From contig JBARZY010000140.1 of assembly GCA_049650345.1 (NCBI GenBank), positions 62,001 through 126,000 of the forward strand: a stretch of DNA of 64,000 nucleotides. Direction: 5' to 3'. This DNA is from Glaciecola sp049650345. GTDB lineage: Bacteria; Pseudomonadota; Gammaproteobacteria; Enterobacterales; Alteromonadaceae. The first letter of the stretch is position 1; each line of letters starts with the position of its first letter. The notes beneath the pieces are model-generated. The model had not been told where the DNA came from. It was given only the letters and a program-made list of their open reading frames with translations, and ran no database searches. The position numbers were made by a program, and so were the translations under genes. Below are positions 8,752-18,271 of this stretch, piece by piece.

Positions 8752-10359
8752 TTACATTCTAAAAATACCAAACTTGGTATCTTCAATTGTTTGGTTGTTA
8801 GCGGCTTGCAAACATAAACTCAATATCTTTCTGGTGTCGGCCGGGTCAATGACGCCGTCGTCCCATAATCTTGCTGAGGCATAATAGGGGTGACCTTGCT
8901 GCTCATAAGTGGCAATCACAGGTTGCTTTATAGCGTCTATTTCAGCTTCGTTTAAGGTCTCACCATTGCGCTCAACTTGACTTAGTTTAACTTGCGCAAG
9001 CACACCGGCGGCTTGCTCACCACCCATGACCGATATTCTTGCATTTGGCCACATAAATAAGAAACGAGGATCATAAGCACGTCCGCACATGCCGTAGTTG
9101 CCGGCACCGAAACTGCCCCCAATAAGAATGGTAAACTTAGGTACTTTTGCACATGCTACTGCAGTCACCATCTTAGCGCCGTGTTTTGCTATACCGCCCG
9201 CTTCGTATTGCTTGCCCACCATAAACCCGGTGATATTTTGCAGAAACACTAGCGGAATATTACGTTGGCAGCATAGTTCGATAAAGTGCGCGCCTTTTTG
9301 TGCAGATTCAGCAAATAAAATACCGTTGTTACCCAAAATACCCACTTCAAAGCCATCGATTTTGGCAAACCCACATACCAATGTTTCGCCGTATAGTGCC
9401 TTAAATTCATGAAAATCACTGGCATCTATAACACGCGCTATCACTTCTCGCACGTCATAAGGTTTTTTACTGTCTTTGGGAATAACGCCGTATATTTCTT
9501 CAGCCTTGTATAACGGAGCGATACTCTCGCTGACTTGCAAACTGTTCACAGGTGCACGGTTTAATCTTGCAACGGCATCTCGGGCAATTTCAAGGGCATG
9601 GTGATCATTATTCGCAAGGTGATCAACAACGCCTGAAGTGCGACAATGCACATCACCGCCGCCAAGCTCTTCAGCGGTGACTACTTCACCCGTTGCGGCT
9701 TTTACCAGTGGCGGGCCACCTAAAAAGATGGTGCCTTGTTCACGAACAATAATCGACTCATCTGCCATGGCCGGTACATAAGCGCCACCCGCGGTACATG
9801 AGCCCATAACAACTGCGATTTGCGGAATATTAAGCGCCGACATATTAGCTTGGTTAAAGAAAATACGGCCAAAGTGCTCTTTATCGGGAAATACATCGTC
9901 TTGGCGCGGCAAGTTTGCGCCACCAGAATCGACTAAATAAATACAAGGAAGGTTGTTCTCAGCAGCAACCGTTTGCGCACGTAAGTGTTTTTTAACTGTT
10001 AAGGGATAATACGTACCACCTTTTACAGTAGCGTCATTGGCAACTACCATGCAGGTCACACCATTAATTTGTCCTATACCAGCAATTACACCTGCACAAG
10101 GCACATAGTCTTCATAAACGTCCCATGCGGCAAGTTGCGCCAGTTCTAAAAAGGGCGTGTTTTTGTCCAGAAGGGCTTCGATACGCTCACGTGGCAGTAA
10201 CTTCCCTTTTGATTTATGGCGCTCACAGGCTTTTACTGAGCCGCCTTGCATGATTTTGGCAACGGTAGCGCGTAAATCATCGACTTGCGCTAGCATATGC
10301 GCTTTGTTTGCTGCAAACTCTTCGCTGGTAGTGTTTATCTTAGTTTGGATAGCGGGCAC
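8752..10359 (-). CDS. liuB: Methylcrotonyl-CoA carboxylase, carboxyltransferase beta subunit
   Basis: Carboxyltransferase half of methylcrotonyl-CoA carboxylase, 535 aa, the usual length for this subunit. It shows two crotonase-like carboxyltransferase domains: LPCIYLVDSGGANLPRQ and VMGSCTAGGAYVPAMADE in the N-domain, and GFMVGKQYEAGGIAKHGAKM with IGGSFGAGNYGMCGRAYDPRF in the C-domain. The C-terminus ends TKFGIFRM, as in MCC beta subunits. It works as a heteromeric complex with LiuD, carboxylating 3-methylcrotonyl-CoA to 3-methylglutaconyl-CoA. Gap to liuA is 21 bp. Confidence 0.96.
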   Translation of the reverse strand: MPAIQTKINTTSEEFAANKAHMLAQVDDLRATVAKIMQGGSVKACERHKSKGKLLPRERIEALLDKNTPFLELAQLAAWDVYEDYVPCAGVIAGIGQINGVTCMVVANDATVKGGTYYPLTVKKHLRAQTVAAENNLPCIYLVDSGGANLPRQDDVFPDKEHFGRIFFNQANMSALNIPQIAVVMGSCTAGGAYVPAMADESIIVREQGTIFLGGPPLVKAATGEVVTAEELGGGDVHCRTSGVVDHLANNDHHALEIARDAVARLNRAPVNSLQVSESIAPLYKAEEIYGVIPKDSKKPYDVREVIARVIDASDFHEFKALYGETLVCGFAKIDGFEVGILGNNGILFAESAQKGAHFIELCCQRNIPLVFLQNITGFMVGKQYEAGGIAKHGAKMVTAVACAKVPKFTILIGGSFGAGNYGMCGRAYDPRFLFMWPNARISVMGGEQAAGVLAQVKLSQVERNGETLNEAEIDAIKQPVIATYEQQGHPYYASARLWDDGVIDPADTRKILSLCLQAANNQTIEDTKFGIFRM

Positions 10360-10380
10360 TTGGCTTTCCTTTTTACTGAT

Positions 10381-11553
10381 CTATTTAGATTCGTTAAACA
10401 GCTCTCGGCCAATTAACATACGACGAATTTCAGATGTCCCTGCGCCAATTTCATATAACTTAGCGTCGCGCAACAAACGGCCTGTGGCGTACTCATTGAT
10501 ATACCCATTACCACCTAACAACTGAATAGCGTCTAACGCCATTTTTGTAGCAAGTTCGGCAGAATATAAGATGGCGCCTGCGGCATCTTTGCGGGTAGTT
10601 TCACCACGATCACACGAGCGCGCAACGGCATACACATAGGCTCTTGCAGCATTCATTTGCGTGTACATATCGGCTACCTTGCCTTGTACTAGTTGAAACT
10701 CACCAATAGATTGCCCAAATTGGGTACGGTCGTGTATATACGGAGCAACAATGTCCATGCATGCTTGCATAATGCCTAAAGGCCCGCCACTAAGGACTAA
10801 GCGCTCATAATCTAAACCACTCATTAGTACTTTAACGCCACCACCAACATGCCCCAATATATTTTCTTCTGGTACTACTGCGTCTTCAAACACTAACTCA
10901 CAGGTGTTTGAAGAGCGCATGCCCAATTTGTCGAGTTTCTGTGCCTGACTAAAGCCTGGGGTGCCTTTTTCAACAATGAACGCGGTGATACCTTTTGAGC
11001 CAGCAGCAGTATCTGTTTTGGCATAAATAATAAAGGTGTGGGCGTCGGGACCATTGGTGATCCACATTTTGTTGCCATTTAAAACGTAGTTACTACCTTG
11101 TTTGTCAGCGCGTAACTTCATGCTAACCACATCAGAGCCTGCGTTCGGTTCACTCATGGCAAGCGCGCCAATGTGCTCGCCGCTCACAAGTTGTGGCAAG
11201 TACTTTTCTTTTTGCGCTTGGTTGCCGTTTTTAAACAATTGATTAACGCACAAATTTGAATGGGCACCATAACTTAAGCCAATGCCTGCTGACGCCCTGC
11301 TTATTTCTTCCATGGCAACTGTATGTGCAAGATAACCCATATTAGAGCCACCAAACTCCTCGCTAACAGTAACACCCAATAAACCCATGTCGCCCAATTG
11401 AGGCCATAGTTGGTTGGGAAAATTGTTATCTTCATCAGCTTTTTGGGCCAATGGACTGATTTCTTTTTGTGCAAAGTTGTATACGTGCTCGCGCAGCATA
11501 TCAATGTCTTCACCAAGACCAAAATTAAGCGTCGGGTAGGGCGCCGTAATCAT
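10381..11553 (-). CDS. liuA: Isovaleryl-CoA dehydrogenase
   Basis: FAD acyl-CoA dehydrogenase, 390 aa, oxidising isovaleryl-CoA to 3-methylcrotonyl-CoA and passing electrons to ETF. Seen: ALAMSEPNAGSDVVSMKL and KMWITNGPDAHTFIIYAKT (FAD and substrate binding), then SGLDYERLVLSGGPLG with Glu250 at the position of the isovaleryl-CoA dehydrogenase catalytic base, whose early placement separates this family from short- and medium-chain enzymes. The C-terminal block QLLGGNGYINEYATGRLLRDAK is present. Its start codon overlaps the liuR stop by 4 bp. Confidence 0.96.
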   Translation of the reverse strand: MITAPYPTLNFGLGEDIDMLREHVYNFAQKEISPLAQKADEDNNFPNQLWPQLGDMGLLGVTVSEEFGGSNMGYLAHTVAMEEISRASAGIGLSYGAHSNLCVNQLFKNGNQAQKEKYLPQLVSGEHIGALAMSEPNAGSDVVSMKLRADKQGSNYVLNGNKMWITNGPDAHTFIIYAKTDTAAGSKGITAFIVEKGTPGFSQAQKLDKLGMRSSNTCELVFEDAVVPEENILGHVGGGVKVLMSGLDYERLVLSGGPLGIMQACMDIVAPYIHDRTQFGQSIGEFQLVQGKVADMYTQMNAARAYVYAVARSCDRGETTRKDAAGAILYSAELATKMALDAIQLLGGNGYINEYATGRLLRDAKLYEIGAGTSEIRRMLIGRELFNESK

Positions 11554-11942
11554 ACAATACCTCTTTTAATGTCGTTAAGTTCTTCTTCACAGCGCAACTC
11601 CACTTCATCTAATTCATTCATTAACATTTGAATGTCGTGCAGTTGTTGCGCTAATAATGCTCGCTTTGTTTTTGTTAGTTTAAGCATTGTTTCTAGTTGA
11701 GCGGCAGAATTTGGGTTGGTATCGTAAAGCGAAAATAAACGTTTTATTTCTGCTAACGAAAAGCCCAAGCGTTTACCGCGCAGTATTAATTTAAGTCTCA
11801 CCTTGTCTTTTTGATGATAAATACGTGATTGTCCTTGTCGCTCAGGTTCTAGTAGTTCTTGCTCTTCATAGAACCGGATTGAACGAGGCGTAATATCAAA
11901 ATGTTTGGCTAATTCGCCAATGCTATAGGTGGTAAATGGCAT
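11550..11942 (-). CDS. liuR: MerR-family regulator of leucine/isovalerate degradation
   Basis: Transcriptional regulator of 130 aa. The MerR helix-turn-helix sits at the N-terminus: YSIGELAKHFDITPRSIRFYEEQELL, with the wing QSRIYHQKDKVRLKLILRGKRLGFSLAEIKRLF. A C-terminal coiled-coil dimerisation helix (about 75-120) ends in an acidic tail without obvious metal-binding Cys. It is the first gene of its operon. Two palindromes of the known LiuR-box type lie immediately upstream, so autoregulation and control of the divergent thiolase are likely. Identification as LiuR rests on family, location and operator. Confidence 0.93.
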   Translation of the reverse strand: MPFTTYSIGELAKHFDITPRSIRFYEEQELLEPERQGQSRIYHQKDKVRLKLILRGKRLGFSLAEIKRLFSLYDTNPNSAAQLETMLKLTKTKRALLAQQLHDIQMLMNELDEVELRCEEELNDIKRGIV

Positions 11943-11971
11943 ATTTGTTACTTAATAATTAACACTATGTG

Positions 11972-12004
11972 ATAATAATGCACTTTACGTTTACGTAAAG
12001 TCAA
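11972..12004 (-). promoter_or_regulatory. liuR promoter with MerR-type long spacer
   Basis: On the minus strand TTGACT (12004-11999) is followed, after 19-21 bp, by an A/T hexamer (ATTATT or TATTAT within 11979-11972). The first LiuR palindrome fills the spacer. An over-long spacer with the operator inside it is the hallmark of MerR-controlled promoters. Exact -10 choice and start point are uncertain. Confidence 0.55.
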
Positions 12005-12022
12005 GTTAACGTAAACGTAAAG
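11983..12022. promoter_or_regulatory. Two tandem LiuR-type operators
   Basis: Site 1, 11983-12000, has perfect 8-bp arms CTTTACGT and ACGTAAAG around TT. Site 2, about 12006-12021, is TTAACGT-AA-ACGTAAA with one arm mismatch. Centres are 22 bp apart, about two helical turns, so two dimers could bind the same face. The TTTACGT..ACGTAAA core matches the LiuR box described by comparative genomics. The pair lies between liuR and the thiolase gene. Confidence 0.75.
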
Positions 12023-12106
12023 TCGCAATTAGTTTGATGTTTAGGTATAAGAAAGCGAATTATTTGTGACAACCTCAAAGGCATTAAACGGTATAGGATG
12101 AAAATG

Positions 12107-13279
12107 ATGAGTGAGACAATTGTAATAGTGAGTGCAAAACGAACCCCCATGGGAAGCTTTATGGGCGGCCTGTCACCTTTGAGTGCCCCTGAATTGGGCA
12201 CTCATGCTATAAACGCCGCTTTAGATGGCGTTGATGCCAATCAAGTAGAAGAGGTGATAATGGGTTGTGTGTTGCCTGCTGGTTTGGGCCAAGCACCCGC
12301 GCGTCAAGCTGCTTTAGGCGCAAATTTACCATTAACAGCAGGTGCCACAACCATAAATAAAGTGTGTGGGTCAGGCATGAAAGCAATTATGCTAGCGCAT
12401 GATTTGATTAAGGCAGGCAGTGTTAACGCAGTGGTTGCTGGAGGAATGGAAAGCATGAGCAACGCGCCCTACATCTTGCCTAAAGCACGCAGTGGCTATC
12501 GTATGGGACACGGTCAAATGCTTGACCATATGATGTTAGACGGCCTTGAAAATGCATATGACGGTAAAGCAATGGGCTGTTTTGCTCAAGATACCGCCGA
12601 TGTAGAGGGTATTACCCGTGAGGCAATGGATGAATTTGCGGTAGCATCGCTTAATAAAGCACAGCAGGCCATTAATACAGGCTTATTCAGTAATGAAATT
12701 TCGCCAATAACTATCCAAGGAAGAAAAGGCGACATCACTATAAGTGACGATGAAGGGCCGGGGAATGCGCGGATTGACAAAATTCCTAACTTACGTCCCG
12801 CATTTAAAAAAGATGGCACAGTGACTGCTGCAAATTCTAGCTCTATTTCAGATGGTGGTGCAGCGTTATTCATTACTACACTATCGAAAGCACAAGCAAT
12901 GGGCTTGTCGCCTTTGGCAAAAATTGTGGGCCATAGTACCCATGCGATGGCACCTGAATCATTCACAATTGCACCAGTAGGGGCGGTTGAAAAATTACTG
13001 AAGAAGATAGGCTGGCAGACGCAAGATGTCGATCTATTTGAAATCAATGAAGCGTTTGCAATGGTAACAATGTTGGCAATTGATAAACTCAAATTGGACG
13101 CGAACAAAGTCAATATAAATGGCGGTGCTTGTGCCTTGGGTCATCCTATTGGGGCATCGGGCGCACGTATTGTTGTAAGTTTGTTACATGCACTGAAAAA
13201 CAATAATTTGCAAAAGGGTGTTGCATCGTTGTGCATTGGTGGTGGTGAGGCTACGGCTTTGGCCGTAGAAATGCTGTAA
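12107..13279 (+). CDS. Acetyl-CoA C-acetyltransferase (thiolase)
   Basis: Thiolase of 390 aa (AtoB/PhaA type) that interconverts acetoacetyl-CoA and two acetyl-CoA. Active-site residues are visible: nucleophilic Cys87 in NKVCGSGMKA, NEAFAM, and the C-terminal GGACALGHPIGASGARI with the catalytic His and second Cys. In-frame ATGs lie at 12098, 12104 and 12107; AGGA at 12095-12098 is at usable spacing only for the last, so I start there. It is divergent from liuR across two LiuR-like operators. With HMG-CoA lyase producing acetoacetate, a thiolase is the expected end of the route; no acetoacetate CoA-activating enzyme is visible in the window. Confidence 0.93.
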   Translation: MSETIVIVSAKRTPMGSFMGGLSPLSAPELGTHAINAALDGVDANQVEEVIMGCVLPAGLGQAPARQAALGANLPLTAGATTINKVCGSGMKAIMLAHDLIKAGSVNAVVAGGMESMSNAPYILPKARSGYRMGHGQMLDHMMLDGLENAYDGKAMGCFAQDTADVEGITREAMDEFAVASLNKAQQAINTGLFSNEISPITIQGRKGDITISDDEGPGNARIDKIPNLRPAFKKDGTVTAANSSSISDGGAALFITTLSKAQAMGLSPLAKIVGHSTHAMAPESFTIAPVGAVEKLLKKIGWQTQDVDLFEINEAFAMVTMLAIDKLKLDANKVNINGGACALGHPIGASGARIVVSLLHALKNNNLQKGVASLCIGGGEATALAVEML

Positions 13280-13295
13280 TAAATGCATAAACAAC

Positions 13296-13322
13296 GAGGC
13301 CACACAATAATAGTGTGGCCTC
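13296..13322. terminator. Hairpin between thiolase and DUF342 gene
   Basis: Perfect 10-bp stem (GAGGCCACAC / GTGTGGCCTC) with a 7-nt loop, between two convergent genes. T-tracts are poor on both strands, so it is a probable but atypical bidirectional terminator. Confidence 0.55.
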
Positions 13323-13348
13323 AACATTCTTTACGTTAAAAGTACTGG

Positions 13349-14992
13349 CTATACAATAGGATCATACAACCAGTTACCATCCTCTAAGATTACCCGACAT
13401 CTTGGGCACTCTCTCTGGCCACGCCAGGCACGCTTGTTTAATTTCACAGTAACACCAGGAAATAATTCTTTATTTGCAATAACACGCGCTTGTACTTCAT
13501 ATTGATCACGTTTTACCTGCATTTCTTCTTGTGCGGACTGTAACCAGTTAAGCAAAACCCGCTCAGTTTGTAGCTCGTCGTGGAGTGTGTCTAATTTGTC
13601 GCGAAGATTAGCGGGAATATGCTTACTCTTGAAAGCTGCTACTTTAATTTCATGGTTAGCGTTCTTATTAGAGAGTACTTTAAACAGGTCCGTTAAGGCT
13701 TCAAGGCGATCTACAATGAGATTATATCCGTCACTGAAATCAATCGTTAACACACTTCCCGACACAGCTCCCACACTACCGGCAACTACCGACTTATAAC
13801 AACTTATTGTACTAGCAAACAAATTTCCCATAGGTTTGTCTATACTACCCACAGTAACACTGCCACGACATTTGACTTTTGAATAGGCAAGTTGTTTTGC
13901 AACATGTACATCGGCACCTGCTATTATATCTAATCCCTGTCCGTGTTGTACAAAAATGCTGCCATTGGCAATTAATTGGCAGTCTTCTGTATTCATTTTG
14001 CCAGTGGCGCCTTGGGTAATAATAATATCGCCACCAGCTCTTATAACCGCAGATTCAACGAAGCCATTAATAGTAATATCACCATCGGCATGCACTTTCA
14101 TGTTTTCCGTGACGTCACCGTTAACTATTACTGCACCATCGTATTTAATATTACCGGTACCTACATTTACCCCTTTAGTGGTATAGGTGTCATCAACAGA
14201 CATCCGTTCGTTTTCAAACTTTGGTTGCCCTGCTACCGTTGCAATAATTGTATTCTCGTCTTTCGGAGATTGTTTGGTGTTATTGCCCAGTTTGATATCT
14301 TTCCATTTACCACGACTTGGCTTTATTTTTTTATTGCTGACTGTATAGCCCAATCGCCCCTTGCCAGGCGCTACTCGGCGAGCTACAGCTTGATTAACTT
14401 TGACCGATAGAATATCGCCTAAATCACGCATGTCGACTTTGTCACTGCCAGATTCTTTTGGCGCAAGTACTCGGTCAAGTGCATTGGGGATTAACGGTTT
14501 TAAGTAAGAATCTTTTCCTTTTTTAGGAGGTAAGCCTCTTGCGACAATGTCAGAATTCTCCTTGCCAGGATCTGCGTCAGCGGCGATTTGTATTAAATTA
14601 CGGATACGTTTCTTACTGATCCCGCGAACCACATTATGCTTTTTTAATTCGTTCAAAATTGTGGTAACACTGGGAATATCACCACCGCTAGGGGTTTCAA
14701 TTTTTAATGTTGCCGACATATGGTCTGCCGCAACCTCAACGATAATGTCGGCATCTTTAATTTTACCAATGGATTGCGTAATTGGTGTCATAAGTTGCTC
14801 GTTAGCGGCTGCGTTAACAGCGTCGCTTAACATTAACAAGCTATTATCTGAAATATGAAAATGAGCGAAATCGGTAGTTGCTACATATTCTAAAAATGCA
14901 TCTCTATCTAATCTTCCACCAAACACTAAGGGGTCAATGGTGGCGAATAATTGGCTGCTATCCGAATTTGCATTTAAAGACACACCTTTCAT
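13349..14992 (-). CDS. DUF342/FapA-family protein (copy 1)
   Basis: Protein of 547 aa of the FapA (DUF342) family. An N-terminal region (1-110) without clear motifs is followed by the FapA core: RGLPPKKGKDSYLKP and VDMRDLGDILSVK, then repeated short beta-strand turns (NVGTGNIKYDGAVIVNGDV, HADGDITINGFVESA, RAGGDIIITQGATGKMN) that suggest a beta-helix like polymer-forming proteins. A charged helical stretch (about 440-505) probably forms a coiled coil, and the end is a small beta domain. FapA has been linked to polar flagellar assembly in Vibrio, but most members are uncharacterised. No flagellar genes are in the window. CPRC near the C-terminus is absent from copy 2. Confidence 0.85.
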   Translation of the reverse strand: MKGVSLNANSDSSQLFATIDPLVFGGRLDRDAFLEYVATTDFAHFHISDNSLLMLSDAVNAAANEQLMTPITQSIGKIKDADIIVEVAADHMSATLKIETPSGGDIPSVTTILNELKKHNVVRGISKKRIRNLIQIAADADPGKENSDIVARGLPPKKGKDSYLKPLIPNALDRVLAPKESGSDKVDMRDLGDILSVKVNQAVARRVAPGKGRLGYTVSNKKIKPSRGKWKDIKLGNNTKQSPKDENTIIATVAGQPKFENERMSVDDTYTTKGVNVGTGNIKYDGAVIVNGDVTENMKVHADGDITINGFVESAVIRAGGDIIITQGATGKMNTEDCQLIANGSIFVQHGQGLDIIAGADVHVAKQLAYSKVKCRGSVTVGSIDKPMGNLFASTISCYKSVVAGSVGAVSGSVLTIDFSDGYNLIVDRLEALTDLFKVLSNKNANHEIKVAAFKSKHIPANLRDKLDTLHDELQTERVLLNWLQSAQEEMQVKRDQYEVQARVIANKELFPGVTVKLNKRAWRGQRECPRCRVILEDGNWLYDPIV

Positions 14993-15138
14993 ACAACAAA
15001 TTTCTCCAAAGATTGTAAGAACATATACTATCCATCACTGTTTTACCTAAACTTGAGTTGCACAATACCAGAAACATATCATCTGATAAACTAGAGAATT
15101 AATCAGCGCTGACTACTTAATAAATGCGGTGCAAAGTA

Positions 15139-16785
15139 CTAGTAAATCGAGGTGTACACCCATTTGTCGTTTTCCCTTATTACGCTTCCTTTCGCAAACT
15201 CTTTTTGTACTCGCCATGATGAGTTGCGTAATTTAACGGTGACACCAGGATACAAAGTATGCCCAATATTAATTGTCGCATTTTTCTCATAGTTTTGGGT
15301 TCGAGTACGTATTTCTTCCATGTTCAGCCTCAGCCAGTTAAGAAACACGCGTTCTAGTTCAAGTTCCTCATTTAATTTGTCGACTTGCGCTTTAAACTTA
15401 GATTTTGGTTTTTTGTTGTTTATTTGAGAAACTTTAATTTCATGGTCTGCATTTTTTGTTGATAACTCTTTGAACATACTCAGCATTGAGTCTAACTTGT
15501 TGCTCAGCATCTCATAACCTTGTGAAAAGTCTAAGTTTAGCTCGCTACCTGATACCGCACCAACATGACCTGCGCTAAGGCCGCCGAAGCATTTGATGGT
15601 GCTGGCGAATACTTTTCCATTGGGGGTTGGAAGGCGTCCAACCGTTACTTTACCTCTACAAATAACGTTTGAATAGGCGAGTTGTTTTGCAATAGTTAAA
15701 TCAACGCCTGTGTCTATATCTAAACCTTGACCGTGTTCAAGGTAAAGTGAACCTTTGGCAATCAGTTGGCAATCTGTTTCGTTCATTTTACCTGATGCGC
15801 CCTGAGTAATAATGATATCGCCACCAGCTTCAACGCGGGCTGACTCAACAAAGCCGTTAATGGTAATATCGCCATCAGATTGTATGAGCATTTTTTCTGC
15901 TACGTCACCGTTAACGATAATCGACCCTGAATACTTAATATTACCAGTTGCCACATTAACGCCTTTTGTCACTAATACATCATCCACTGAAATTTTATTA
16001 TTCATAAACTTCGGTAGGCCATCTATTTCTGCCAATACCGTATTTTCGTGAGAATCTGGAATATAAACGTTCTTTCCCATTCTTATCTTCTTCCAAGCGC
16101 CAGGAGTCGCTTCCAGAATTTCATTGGTTACAGTAAACCCTGTTCGACCGGGAGTTGGCGCTATGCGTTTTGCTACAATATCGTTCGCATTAACGCATAA
16201 AATATCGCCAAACTCACGCATGTCGACTTTACCGTTTTCGATAGTCTGTGGGGTAAGGATACGTTCATAGACGTTTGGCAACATGGGTTTAAGATAAGAG
16301 TTTTTACCCGCCTTTGCAGGCAAGCCTTTGGCTATAACCGCTGAACAAACCAGTCCAGGTTTTGCTTGATTGGCCTCGTTTAACAATGTTTGCACGCGTT
16401 TTTGACTAATACCTCTATGTACCTCTTGCTCATTTAACAAAGAAATCGTTTCACTTAGATTGGGTGTGTAGCCACTATAGGCAGCGGTAATAACTAATTC
16501 AGCATGCATTTTATCAGCAGTAATAATAACATCGAGCTCAGCGTCTTTGGTTTCACCAATAATAAAGTCTATTGGATCCATATTATTGTTACTTAATCGA
16601 GTGGTTAAAAGCGCGCAAGCATCAAGTACGTCATTGTCATTAATTTTATAATTTGCATAAGCTGATTTTTGCACAGCATTAATGAGCACTTTCGCATCAA
16701 CTGTGCCAGTAATTAACAAGGGCTCAAAAACAACAAACAGTACTGAGCCGTTTTTATGGGTTTTAAATTCAATGCCGCTGCTCAA
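15139..16785 (-). CDS. DUF342/FapA-family protein (copy 2)
   Basis: A 548-aa paralogue of the next gene downstream, with the same domain order end to end: N-terminal alpha/beta region, FapA core (VDMREFGDILCVN, GDITINGFVESARVEAGG, GGDIIITQGASGKMN, LEHGQGLDI, IAKQLAYS), coiled-coil stretch and terminal beta domain. Nearly every glycine turn is shared, while the N-terminal ~100 residues and the C-terminus differ, so the duplication looks old. The two genes are 146 bp apart, same strand and order, and may be co-transcribed. This copy lacks the CPRC of copy 1. Function is unknown; a role in polar or flagellar organisation is the family-level guess. Confidence 0.85.
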   Translation of the reverse strand: MSSGIEFKTHKNGSVLFVVFEPLLITGTVDAKVLINAVQKSAYANYKINDNDVLDACALLTTRLSNNNMDPIDFIIGETKDAELDVIITADKMHAELVITAAYSGYTPNLSETISLLNEQEVHRGISQKRVQTLLNEANQAKPGLVCSAVIAKGLPAKAGKNSYLKPMLPNVYERILTPQTIENGKVDMREFGDILCVNANDIVAKRIAPTPGRTGFTVTNEILEATPGAWKKIRMGKNVYIPDSHENTVLAEIDGLPKFMNNKISVDDVLVTKGVNVATGNIKYSGSIIVNGDVAEKMLIQSDGDITINGFVESARVEAGGDIIITQGASGKMNETDCQLIAKGSLYLEHGQGLDIDTGVDLTIAKQLAYSNVICRGKVTVGRLPTPNGKVFASTIKCFGGLSAGHVGAVSGSELNLDFSQGYEMLSNKLDSMLSMFKELSTKNADHEIKVSQINNKKPKSKFKAQVDKLNEELELERVFLNWLRLNMEEIRTRTQNYEKNATINIGHTLYPGVTVKLRNSSWRVQKEFAKGSVIRENDKWVYTSIY

Positions 16786-16825
16786 TGTATACCTCTACTA
16801 TACTGTTAGGGCATGATATTGACTG

Positions 16826-18271
16826 TCAGGCCCCTGAAATATGTTGTCCATACTGTTGCAATGATTTCAACAGCTGCATGGTTTTGGGCACGTTCGCGTG
16901 CTCCGCCATTAATCTTTCTACTTCACCAAAATATTCGCGTAGCGACAAACATTCTTTTTTGTGGTCAAGGGTAAAACGGTCTTGTAAATGACGCTGCCAA
17001 GCATGTAACTCATGCTCTTCAAGGGTCTGCGTAAAATTACGAGCACGATACCGAAACAAGCGTTGATTAATTGCGTTATCATTAAAGGCCCCCTGATACA
17101 CAACCAGTTGTTCTGGTTCGCTAAGCCTGACTTTCTCCATCAACTGCATATCGGCAGGCTGTGGGAATTCAGTAGCATAAAGTGCGTCGTCGATGTTAGT
17201 TATGTTGCTGTTGTTGTGCTGTTGAGTGAACGCTTCACTAACAAGGTTGATGAGAGATGAGTCAACCTTAAGTTTTTGGTAATTAGCTTTTGCGGCGTTT
17301 ATGTCAATGCTAAGTTGCTGTGCACGCTCTGCTGAAAGCGTGTTAAGAGGTGCGATAAACGGGCATTTGTTGGTGGCAATGGTAAAAAATATAGGCTTTG
17401 ATTGCGCGCTGGCTTTTGTGTAAATAAGCGTTTTAAGCTGTTCGCTATCAGTGTTTCGCAGCATCTCTATATTGCTATTTACATCTATACAAATAATGGC
17501 ATTGTTGTTGTTAGGATGTCTGCAAATTGGCATCACTATCGCACAACAACCGTTCTCAGCACTAATAAATGAACTGATATGCACTAACAACGTGGATTGA
17601 AACTGCGCGAGTAATTGTTCCACTTTTTGTTTGCGGCGTAACTGCCAAAAATAATCAAATAGCTTGGGTTGATGCTGCTTAACTAATTTAGCTATTGCAA
17701 TAGTGGCATATACATCAGACAAGGCATCATGAGCTGATTCATGACTAATATTGTTCTCGACGGTTAGGCGGTCAAGTTTAAAGCAGGGTTTGCCATCTTC
17801 ATAAAGCGGCCAATTAATGCCTTCTGGCCTAAGTGCGTATGCTGCTCGCACTAAATCAATGATATCCCAGCGACTATTGTTGTGCTTGTATTCACGCTCG
17901 TATACCGGAAACAAGTTTCTGTAAAACAAATGTCGCGTGACTTCTTCATCAAACCGCATGCTATTGTAGCCTGCAACGCATGTATTGTGTTTAGACATTT
18001 GCTCGTATATTCGCTGCGCAAATAAAGGCTCAGATAATCCTTTATGTACGCTCAAAGAAGGGCTTATACCGGTAATCATGCAGGCTTGAGGATGCGGTAA
18101 ATAGTCATGTGGAATGGTACACATCCAATTTATAGGCACATAATCCTCTAATATATTGAGATGCTCGTCTGTTCTAACAGCGGCGAACTGCACTGGAAAA
18201 TCCACGCTAGGGTTTACTCCCCACGTTTCAAAGTCGTGCCATAAAATGCTTGCAGGTTGTTCTTTATTCAT
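16826..18271 (-). CDS. sbcB: Exodeoxyribonuclease I
   Basis: 3'-5' single-strand DNA exonuclease of the DnaQ fold, 481 aa (E. coli 475). Exo motif I is HDFETWG (Asp13, Glu15), Exo II is in AGYNSMRFDEEVTRH, and Exo III HDALSDVYATIAIAKLV. The SH3-like and C-terminal ExoI domains follow, with LSEPEQLVVYQGAFND and FRYRARNFTQTLEEHELHAWQ. It acts in recombination and mismatch repair and interacts with SSB. It sits 40 bp upstream of the DUF342 pair on the same strand; no functional link is evident. Confidence 0.95.
   Translation of the reverse strand: MNKEQPASILWHDFETWGVNPSVDFPVQFAAVRTDEHLNILEDYVPINWMCTIPHDYLPHPQACMITGISPSLSVHKGLSEPLFAQRIYEQMSKHNTCVAGYNSMRFDEEVTRHLFYRNLFPVYEREYKHNNSRWDIIDLVRAAYALRPEGINWPLYEDGKPCFKLDRLTVENNISHESAHDALSDVYATIAIAKLVKQHQPKLFDYFWQLRRKQKVEQLLAQFQSTLLVHISSFISAENGCCAIVMPICRHPNNNNAIICIDVNSNIEMLRNTDSEQLKTLIYTKASAQSKPIFFTIATNKCPFIAPLNTLSAERAQQLSIDINAAKANYQKLKVDSSLINLVSEAFTQQHNNSNITNIDDALYATEFPQPADMQLMEKVRLSEPEQLVVYQGAFNDNAINQRLFRYRARNFTQTLEEHELHAWQRHLQDRFTLDHKKECLSLREYFGEVERLMAEHANVPKTMQLLKSLQQYGQHISGA

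Noticed and set aside
12586..13113. 175-aa ORF antisense to the thiolase
   Set aside because: The plus-strand thiolase has all catalytic motifs; the antisense frame has no recognisable domain or start signal.
13349..16785. DUF342 pair as a recent duplication or mobile repeat
   Set aside because: Protein ends differ strongly and no flanking direct repeats are visible; it is an old duplication.
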